NCBI GenBank assembly: GCA_039182125.1
Contig: JBCDCH010000011.1
Coordinates: forward strand, 1 to 64,000
Origin: Planctomycetota bacterium
Lineage (GTDB): Bacteria > Planctomycetota > Phycisphaerae > Tepidisphaerales > Tepidisphaeraceae
Reading direction: 5' to 3'
Length of the DNA stretch: 64,000 nt
Shown: positions 58,592-64,000 of the stretch, piece by piece
How positions within the stretch are numbered: the first letter of the stretch is position 1
How the letters are laid out: the number at the start of each line of letters is the position of its first letter
The notes under the pieces: model-generated
Databases searched by the model: none
Told to the model about the DNA's origin: nothing
Seen by the model: the letters and a program-made list of their open reading frames with translations, nothing else
Position numbers and translations under genes: made by a program

Positions 58592-59512
58592 TCACCGCAG
58601 AAGCCCGCGCTCACGCAGGTAGTTCAGCACCAGCGTGTCGAAGCCGACGGCGGTGGAGGTGAACAGGTACGTGCCGCCACGGCGGGTGACGTAGTCCTTG
58701 ACCGCGAGGCAATAGGCGTTGAGGTTGGCCTTGTACTTTTTCATCAGCGGACCGTTGACGCTGATCTCGGCGGTATCGCCGTCTTCGAGGTCGACGAGTT
58801 TCAGGTCACCCTTGAGCTCTGGGTCGATCTCCTGCGGGCTCAGGGCGTGAATGGCATAGAGGTCGAGGTTGCGCGTGGCGAGGTACTTCAGGCCGGACTC
58901 GAAGCCTTGCTTGTCGAAGAAGTCGCTGATGACCACGCACACGCCCTTGCCGCGGTTGGCGAGGGCGAACCGCTTGCACGCCGCGGCGAAGTCGCCGCCG
59001 TCGGTCGGTTGGAGCTTGTCGAGGAAGTCGACGACGCGGCGGACCTGCCGCCGACCGCGCAAGTGGCCGGTGTCCGACTCGACGCCGTCGCCGAGCGCGA
59101 CGACCTTCACGCGGTTGTAGTTCACCAGCCCGACGTACCCGAGGGCCGCGGCGACCTGCTTCATGTAGAACGCCTTGTTCGGCTCGCCATAGTCACAGCT
59201 CTTGCTCACGTCGACCAGCACGTACAACGCCAGATCTTCTTCCTCGAGAAACAACTTGAGGAAAAGCTTGTCGAGGCGGGCGTAGATGTTCCAGTCGATG
59301 AAGCGCAGGTCATCGCCGATGACGTAGTTGCGAAAGTCGGCGAACTCGACTGACTGCCCCCGGCGCTTGCTGCGGCGTTCGCCCTTGAGTTTGCCATTGA
59401 GAATCTTGCGCGACATGACGTCGAGCCGATCGAGCTTGGCCATGAAGCCCGGATCGAGGGCAAGCTTCGGCTGCTTGGAAATCGGAAGGGTTGACGTGTC
59501 GAGCTGAGTCAT
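58592..59512 (-). CDS. DUF58-domain protein
   Basis: This is a von Willebrand A-related protein of 306 residues. The DUF58 signature is seen as GQSVEFADFRNYVIGDDLRFIDW (about 52-74), followed by L-Y-V-L-V-D-V-S-K-S-C near 96-106 with the D-x-S-x-S metal-site pattern. DUF58 genes usually sit with a MoxR AAA+ ATPase and BatA/B-like proteins, but none is here. Its role (chaperone-like assembly or envelope maintenance) is inferred from the family. A hairpin repeat lies 56 bases upstream, between this gene and purB. Confidence 0.87.
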   Translation of the reverse strand: MTQLDTSTLPISKQPKLALDPGFMAKLDRLDVMSRKILNGKLKGERRSKRRGQSVEFADFRNYVIGDDLRFIDWNIYARLDKLFLKLFLEEEDLALYVLVDVSKSCDYGEPNKAFYMKQVAAALGYVGLVNYNRVKVVALGDGVESDTGHLRGRRQVRRVVDFLDKLQPTDGGDFAAACKRFALANRGKGVCVVISDFFDKQGFESGLKYLATRNLDLYAIHALSPQEIDPELKGDLKLVDLEDGDTAEISVNGPLMKKYKANLNAYCLAVKDYVTRRGGTYLFTSTAVGFDTLVLNYLRERGLLR

Positions 59513-59568
59513 ACGGCGTGGGCGTCAAGGTACAGCATGCGCTTCGCGAGGAAAGTTGCGTCTCCCTT

Positions 59569-59595
59569 GAGCCGCGGGCTGTCAGCCCGCGGCTC
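59569..59595. repeat. Palindromic hairpin repeat (GTCAGC-centred)
   Basis: GAGCCGCGGGCT (59569-59580) pairs perfectly with AGCCCGCGGCTC (59584-59595) around GTC. The centre reads GTCAGC, as in the hairpin at 31321-31348, so both probably belong to one dispersed family. It sits between the purB stop and the DUF58 gene and could also act as a terminator for purB. Confidence 0.7.
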
Positions 59596-59600
59596 GGACA

Positions 59601-61043
59601 TCACACGTTCAAATCGGCATCGTGCTTGATCTCGTACCGGTCGCGGATCGGTTGCACGACTTGCTCGACGAAGCGCTGGGTTTGCAGCGGAGCGCGGCCG
59701 ATGTACTTGCTCGGGTCCATGACGTTGGCGAGGTCGACGCCGGCGAAGGCGGCGTCGCCGCAGAGACGGTCGAGGAGGTCGTTGGGTTTGCCGTGTTGCT
59801 TGACCTGCTCGGCAGCGGCCATGCTGTGTTGGCGGATCTTCTCGTGCAGTTCCTGGCGATCGCCGCCCTGCTGGACGGCGGCCATGAGGATGTCCTCGGT
59901 GGCCATGAACGGCAGTTCGTCGTGGACGTAGCGCGTCACCGTGGCCGGGTAGACGGCCATGCCGCGGGCGACGTTGAGGACGATCCGCAGGCAGCCGTCG
60001 ATCGCGAGCAGCATCTCCGGCAACGCGAGGCGTTTGTTTGAACTGTCATCGAGCGTCCGCTCCATCCACTGCTCGGCGGCGGTTTGAAATGGACTATCCA
60101 TCAGGCTGATCACGAACCGCGCCAGGCCCGTCGCACGCTCGCAGCGCATCGGGTTGCGTTTGTACGCCATCGCGCTGCTGCCGATCTGGCTTGTCTCGAA
60201 CGGCTCCTCGACCTGCTTGAGGTTCGCGAGCAGGCGGATGTCGTTGGCGAACTTGTGGACACTCGCCGCGATCCCACCGAGGTCGGCGGCGATGCGGTGG
60301 TCTACCTTGCGCGGGTAAGTCTGCCCCGTCACCACGAACGACTTTTCGAAGCCGAACTCGGCAGTCACGCGGCGGTCGAGCTCGTCGACCTTGTCACCGT
60401 CGCCGTTGAAGAGAGAAAGGAAGGACGCCTGCGTGCCGGTCGTCCCTTTGACGCCGCGGAACTGGAGCGCGTCGATGCGGTGTTCGATCTCGGCCAGATC
60501 GTCGGCGAAGTCCTGAGCCCAGAGCGTGGCGCGTTTGCCCACGGTCGTGAGCTGGGCCGGTTGGTAGTGCGTGTAGCCGAGCGTGGGCAGGTCCTTCCAC
60601 TCCAACGCGAAGTCACCGAGCGCTGCGACGACCGACGCGAGTTGCTGCGCGACGTGTCGCAACGCTCCGCGCAGAATGATCAGCTCCGCATTGTCGACGA
60701 CGTACTGGCTTGTCGCGCCGAGGTGGATGATCCCCTTGGCCGCCGGGGCGGCCTCCTCGAAGGTGTGGACGTGGGCCATCACGTCGTGCCGCAGCTTCTT
60801 CTCGAACTCCGCCGCACGGTCGAAGTCGATGTCGTCTTTTGCCGCTTCCATCTGCGTGATCGCGTCGGCGGAGATGCGTTCAATGCCGAGTTCGCGCTCG
60901 TGCTTCGCCAACGCGATCCACAGCCGCCGCCAAAGCCCGATGCGATGCCGGGCCGAGAGCAGCTTGAGCATCTCCGGCCCCGCGTTACGAGCCGCCAGAG
61001 GTGAGACGAACGTGTCGTGCGAATCTTGGTGTGCATCCGGCAT
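59601..61043 (-). CDS. purB: Adenylosuccinate lyase
   Basis: This is the cytoplasmic lyase acting twice in purine synthesis, on SAICAR and on adenylosuccinate, releasing fumarate. It has 480 residues of the fumarase/aspartase superfamily. H-L-G-A-T-S-Q-Y-V-V-D-N near 108, TLGYTHYQPAQLTTVGKR near 165 and the flexible catalytic loop G-S-S-A-M-A-Y-K-R-N-P near 288-298 are all present. It resembles the eukaryotic-like branch (Y-K-R-N-P). The ATG is chosen over a long in-frame upstream extension that would overlap the divergent neighbour. The start lies 10 bases from a TAAAGT box inside a palindrome. Confidence 0.95.
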   Translation of the reverse strand: MPDAHQDSHDTFVSPLAARNAGPEMLKLLSARHRIGLWRRLWIALAKHERELGIERISADAITQMEAAKDDIDFDRAAEFEKKLRHDVMAHVHTFEEAAPAAKGIIHLGATSQYVVDNAELIILRGALRHVAQQLASVVAALGDFALEWKDLPTLGYTHYQPAQLTTVGKRATLWAQDFADDLAEIEHRIDALQFRGVKGTTGTQASFLSLFNGDGDKVDELDRRVTAEFGFEKSFVVTGQTYPRKVDHRIAADLGGIAASVHKFANDIRLLANLKQVEEPFETSQIGSSAMAYKRNPMRCERATGLARFVISLMDSPFQTAAEQWMERTLDDSSNKRLALPEMLLAIDGCLRIVLNVARGMAVYPATVTRYVHDELPFMATEDILMAAVQQGGDRQELHEKIRQHSMAAAEQVKQHGKPNDLLDRLCGDAAFAGVDLANVMDPSKYIGRAPLQTQRFVEQVVQPIRDRYEIKHDADLNV

Positions 61044-61047
61044 GGGA

Positions 61048-61064
61048 GCGGCTACTTTAGCCGC
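61048..61064. promoter_or_regulatory. Palindromic divergent promoter between purB and the ACP-like gene
   Basis: Only 21 bases separate the two divergent ATGs. They hold GCGGCT (61048-61053), ACTTT and AGCCGC (61059-61064), an exact inverted repeat. TACTTT (61053-61058) ends 6 bases before the plus-strand ATG, and TAAAGT on the minus strand ends 10 bases before purB. The two -10 boxes overlap, so the promoters should compete or be bound by one symmetrical regulator. Confidence 0.5.
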
Positions 61065-61718
61065 ATGGGTTTGGACACCGTTGAACTTGTGATGTCGGTC
61101 GAGGAGCGGTTCGGGATTTCGATTTCTGATCCGGTGGCCGAACGTGTCATGTCCGTCGGCGATCTGTTCGTGCTGGTTTGCCAACTCACCGGCGCGCAGG
61201 CAAGCATTGTCTGCCCGTCGGCAGCTGGGTTTCGCGCGCTTCGACGTGACATGCCAATGGTCGGTCGACACCGGCCCGGCCAATCGATCGATACAGCCGT
61301 TCCGCGTCGACATCGACGAGAGATCTGGGATCGCCTAGAGGCCAAGCACGGCAAATCGCTCCCAAAACTCACTTGGCGTCGGCACTGGGCATATGCATTG
61401 GGATTAGCCTTGCTCGCAGCAGTCACCGGGTTTCTCTGCATGGCGGCCGTCGGATCGACATACGGAATGACGGCGTTTCTCCTGGGGGTGCCGATCGCTG
61501 TGGGGCTTTGGCTGGTCGGAACTGCGACAGCCGACCAACCGCCTCACAATGTGGCGACGCTCGGCGATCTCGCGCGACGCTGGCCGTTGCCGAAGGGTTC
61601 ATGGACACCCAATGGCGTCTGGCCAGAACTGCGTCGACTTGTTTCCGAGCAGGTCGGCATTTCGGAGGAGAACATCACGTCGGAGAAGCAGTTCGTCCGC
61701 GATCTCAACATGGACTGA
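61065..61718 (+). CDS. Membrane protein with circularly permuted acyl-carrier-protein halves
   Basis: This 217-residue protein begins M-G-L-D-T-V-E-L-V-M-S-V-E-E-R-F-G-I, which matches the second half of an acyl carrier protein from the attachment serine onward (residues 1-40). A basic linker and two transmembrane helices (about 108-128 and 133-154) follow. The C-terminal 33 residues (VWPELRRLVSEQVGISEEN, then F-V-R-D-L-N-M-D) match the first half of ACP and end exactly at the aspartate before the serine. The serine itself is glycine (G2), so phosphopantetheine attachment is not expected. Both halves should lie on the cytoplasmic side and could fold together. Function is unknown; a scaffold or sensor for acyl metabolism is conceivable. 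Confidence 0.65.
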   Translation: MGLDTVELVMSVEERFGISISDPVAERVMSVGDLFVLVCQLTGAQASIVCPSAAGFRALRRDMPMVGRHRPGQSIDTAVPRRHRREIWDRLEAKHGKSLPKLTWRRHWAYALGLALLAAVTGFLCMAAVGSTYGMTAFLLGVPIAVGLWLVGTATADQPPHNVATLGDLARRWPLPKGSWTPNGVWPELRRLVSEQVGISEENITSEKQFVRDLNMD

Positions 61719-61724
61719 TCCATC

Positions 61725-62360
61725 GTGCCGCGCACCCCTTACCTTGACGCCGAAGTGAAGCGGATTGCGCGGCGGCACCGGCGGCTGCGTCTGATGAAGC
61801 TCTGCGTTGTTGCGTTGCTCGTCGGCGGATTGGTGCTGTCGTTTTGGCTGGGGCGCGGCGGCACCGTCTATGACGACGTGGCGCGGTTTGATGGGCACTG
61901 GTTCCCGGTCGATCGGGTGGTCGATGGGGACACTTTGCGTGTGCTCGACGGCGGTGAAAGTGTGTCGGTGCGGTTGCTCGGGATCGACACGCCGGAGCCG
62001 GGGGCACCGGGCGGAGATCAGGCGACCGACGCGGTGAAACGTGTGCTTGGGGATCGGGTGCTCCTGGACGTGCATGGTCCGCGCACCCGTGACAAGTACG
62101 GGCGACTGCTCGCATACGTGTATCTATCCGAGAGCGAGATGCTCAATCGCTTGTTGATCAATGAAGGCTTGGCGTATGCGTATCGACCAAAGGCACACGC
62201 GTTCTCCCGGGACTTCGGCACGGCCGAGGCGCGGGCACGAAAGAAGCAACTCGGTCTGTGGGCGACCATCACCGACGAGCAGCAACCGGTTTGGCGGCAG
62301 AAGTGGTTGAGCAAGGAAGAGGAGCGACGGAAAGCGGCGCTGATGCCTTGGCAGCGGTGA
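61725..62360 (+). CDS. Membrane-anchored thermonuclease (SNase family)
   Basis: This is a staphylococcal-nuclease-like protein of 211 residues. One N-terminal helix (about 24-43) anchors it, with the nuclease domain outside. V-D-G-D-T-L near 66, V-R83-L-L-G-I-D-T-P-E91 and D-K-Y-G-R127 give the catalytic Arg/Glu/Arg triad and calcium aspartates. LNRLLINEGLAYAYR near 145 completes the OB-fold. It probably degrades extracellular nucleic acid. GTG start, 6 bases after the ACP-like gene stop, so the two are likely co-transcribed. Confidence 0.9.
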   Translation: MPRTPYLDAEVKRIARRHRRLRLMKLCVVALLVGGLVLSFWLGRGGTVYDDVARFDGHWFPVDRVVDGDTLRVLDGGESVSVRLLGIDTPEPGAPGGDQATDAVKRVLGDRVLLDVHGPRTRDKYGRLLAYVYLSESEMLNRLLINEGLAYAYRPKAHAFSRDFGTAEARARKKQLGLWATITDEQQPVWRQKWLSKEEERRKAALMPWQR

Positions 62361-62406
62361 AGCGGGCATTTACATGGGCGGTTGTGGGGCAGCCTCGAAA
62401 CTGACT

Positions 62407-62766
62407 TCAATGCCGTCCGTTGGCCGCGTTGAGGCTCGTGGCTGACGGGGGTGTGTCGTGCGCTTCGATCTTCTGTTTCATCAGCCGGCCGACCTTGAAC
62501 TTCACGGTACGCTTCTCCGGGACGGCGACCGGTTCGTTGGTCTTGGGATTCTTCGCGCGGCGGGCTGCACGCATCTTGCACTCAAAGACGCCAAAGTCGC
62601 GAAACTCGAGTCGATTGCCCTCGGCGAGTTCTTCAATAACCTCGTCGAGAAAGAGCTGAACGACCTGCTTGACGCAAGTCCGCTTCTGTTGCGTCGCGTC
62701 GGCGATGCGGTCGATGAGTTCTTTTTTCGTGATCGTCGTGGTGCCATCGTCGCGGACACTTCCCAT
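62407..62766 (-). CDS. HU/IHF-family DNA-binding protein
   Basis: This is a nucleoid-associated protein of 119 residues that bends DNA as a dimer. The core is seen as T-I-T-K-K-E-L-I-D-R-I near 11, NRLEFRDFGVFE near 51-62 and the DNA-contacting arm RAARRAKNPKTNEPVAVPEK (about 67-86) with the conserved proline. A ~20-residue C-terminal tail is not conserved. The very strong Shine-Dalgarno GGAGGTGA (62770-62777 on the minus strand) is the best in the window and fits high expression. Confidence 0.93.
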   Translation of the reverse strand: MGSVRDDGTTTITKKELIDRIADATQQKRTCVKQVVQLFLDEVIEELAEGNRLEFRDFGVFECKMRAARRAKNPKTNEPVAVPEKRTVKFKVGRLMKQKIEAHDTPPSATSLNAANGRH

Positions 62767-62920
62767 GAATCACCTCCGCCTGAAAGCGGTTGTCGAAATT
62801 CATTGGCGACCGTTGCGAGAGAATCATCCCGCTCGGCCGGCAAGCCATACCCCTAACCAGAGCATGGTGTACCGCGCCGCGATGGCAATTTCTAGCCACG
62901 AGCGATTCCGTGCATGATTC

Positions 62921-63253
62921 TTAGCGCGTCTGGACAAACACCCGCGTCGAGATCGTGCGTCGGTCGGTGCGATCGAAGTTGCCCCGCCGGCTCTGGCGCT
63001 GACGGTCATCGAGGCGAATCACGTTGTAAGTCACCACCTCCGAACGGAACCCGGCGAACGCCGCTTCGTCACGATCGGTGCGATCAAACCGGCTCGCCTC
63101 CTGCACCGGTCCGAACAACGCGACCTCCGGCGTGAACACCAGGGACCGCGACGGAATCCCCGGCAAATGCTTCACGGCCGCCGGCTCGGCCGGAGGCTGG
63201 GCACAGCCGGCAACGGCACACAAACCGAGGAGCATCGCGGTGAGCACTTTCAT
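62921..63253 (-). CDS. Small lipoprotein of unknown function
   Basis: This is a predicted lipoprotein of 110 residues. It has the signal sequence MKVLTAMLLGLCAVAGC with lipobox A-V-A-G-C (C17). The mature part is short, with F-T-P-E-V-A-L-F-G-P-V and a basic, Arg/Asp-rich end. I recognise no family. The ATG chosen starts a proper signal peptide; an in-frame upstream extension with a second hydrophobic stretch is less likely. Confidence 0.6.
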   Translation of the reverse strand: MKVLTAMLLGLCAVAGCAQPPAEPAAVKHLPGIPSRSLVFTPEVALFGPVQEASRFDRTDRDEAAFAGFRSEVVTYNVIRLDDRQRQSRRGNFDRTDRRTISTRVFVQTR

Positions 63254-63371
63254 GCCCGACACCATCAACGACGATGCCACCGCCACGGAAGCCACAAAAC
63301 CGAAGCCCAAGGCACGCTTATCGCCGACCGGATGCGCCGGATGATGTCATGATGCAACGCCGCCTGTCGGA

Positions 63372-64000
63372 TCAGATTTGGTAGTCCATCACGACGAGCG
63401 TCTCCGCCTCGTCCTTGCGGCGTTTCTTGCCGCGCTCCCGGTAACGCAGGCTCGGTGGCTCGGCGGTGACGGTCGTGCGCGGCGGGACGCTCTCGGTAAT
63501 GAACACGTTGCCGCCGATCGTGCAACCCTGCCCGATGACCGTATCACCCCCGAGAATCGTTGCGCCGGCGTAGACGACGACATTGTCCTCGATCGTCGGA
63601 TGACGCTTGGTACCACGGATCATCTGGCCGAAGGCCGGCGCGAGCGCCCCCAGTGTGACGCCCTGATAAACCTTGACGCCTGTCCCGATCGCGCAGGTCT
63701 CACCGATGACAACGCCGGTGCCGTGGTCGATGAAAAAGCTGTCGCCGATGGTCGCGCCGGGGTGAATGTCCACGCCGGTGCGTGAGTGGGCGTACTCGGT
63801 CATCACCCGCGGCAACAGCGGAACGTTGAGCAGGTACAACTCGTGCGCGAGCCGCTGCACGGCGATCGCGAGCAGGCCCGGGTAGCTGAAAATCGTCTCA
63901 TCCGTGCTGGTCGCGGCCGGGTCGGAATCGAAGGCCGCTTGCACGTCCGTCGCGAGCTTCGCCCGTACCGCCGGCAGCAAGTCGAAGAACTTCTGCACGA
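63372..64000 (-). CDS. cysE: Serine O-acetyltransferase (EpsC/CysE type), 5-prime end outside window
   Basis: It makes O-acetylserine from serine and acetyl-CoA, the precursor of cysteine. At least 208 residues are visible. After a helical N-terminal domain comes the left-handed beta-helix of hexapeptide repeats: [19 protein letters not shown] (about 76-94), [20 protein letters not shown], then [20 protein letters not shown] and a [13 protein letters not shown] segment near 158-170. The first possible GTG at 63998 would give a short protein. EpsC-type enzymes of this clade are about 300 residues, so the true start is probably to the right of the window. Confidence 0.9.
   Translation of the reverse strand, partial: VQKFFDLLPAVRAKLATDVQAAFDSDPAATSTDETIFSYPGLLAIAVQRLAHELYLLNVPLLPRVMTEYAHSRTGVDIHPGATIGDSFFIDHGTGVVIGETCAIGTGVKVYQGVTLGALAPAFGQMIRGTKRHPTIEDNVVVYAGATILGGDTVIGQGCTIGGNVFITESVPPRTTVTAEPPSLRYRERGKKRRKDEAETLVVMDYQI

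Noticed and set aside
1-64000. tRNA, rRNA, riboswitch and insertion-sequence genes
   Set aside because: I looked for cloverleaf arms with a CCA-type end, conserved rRNA segments, known aptamer cores and transposase motifs (DDE, HUH) and recognised none.

Overview
The window is a compact, high-G+C bacterial chromosome segment that looks planctomycetal, most likely class Phycisphaerae or a close relative. The support is: four large surface proteins with the short N-terminal motif L-E-x-R-R-L-L found in many planctomycete extracellular proteins; a formylglycine sulfatase; LptD and a complete MlaFED-type operon (so a Gram-negative outer membrane); DUF1223, DUF58, DUF5996 and Uma2 genes; and hairpin repeats with a central GTCAGC. 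The lineage is inferred; no rRNA or other diagnostic marker is present. I recognise no tRNA, rRNA, CRISPR array, insertion sequence or prophage.

Layout. 1-9.2 kb: a truncated Na+ symporter at a repeat, a DUF2238 membrane protein, glycerol kinase, soluble transhydrogenase, nucleoside hydrolase and a GH38 alpha-mannosidase. 9.2-12.6 kb: thioesterase-mlaE-mlaF-mlaD operon for lipid transport. 12.7-15.7 kb: rpsU, an ABC ATPase, an ICMT-like methyltransferase and a condensation-fold acyltransferase. 15.7-22.2 kb: sulfatase, lptD and sppA. 22.2-29.9 kb: uvrB, comEA-like gene, a GH10-like protein lacking its catalytic glutamates, small membrane or repeat proteins, an AEC transporter and a beta-propeller lipoprotein. 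30.1-32.8 kb: a RodA-DUF5996 run-on ORF and nuoA.

32.9-47.4 kb looks like an accessory block between nuoA and nuoB: a NERD nuclease-like protein with zinc ribbons, a ~1080-residue RTX-type protein, a BglII/BstYI-like restriction enzyme beside an HTH-MT-A70 methyltransferase fusion, a carboxylesterase, a GT39-like membrane protein and three tandem delta-60/RTX surface proteins. The restriction-modification pair is visibly poorer in G+C.

47.7-64 kb returns to housekeeping: nuoB, Uma2, a hotdog protein, M3 peptidase-trpF-cytochrome oxidase subunit III, a helical lipoprotein, a malate/lactate dehydrogenase, DUF1223, the PdeM/Lhr-type repair pair, DUF58, purB, a membrane protein whose two ends are swapped halves of an acyl carrier protein, a thermonuclease, an HU protein, a lipoprotein and a partial serine acetyltransferase.

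Two window-wide points. Many transcription-unit first genes have a TANNNT box ending 5-10 bases before the start codon and no Shine-Dalgarno, suggesting leaderless transcription. The most unusual single gene is the circularly permuted ACP-like membrane protein at 61065-61718.
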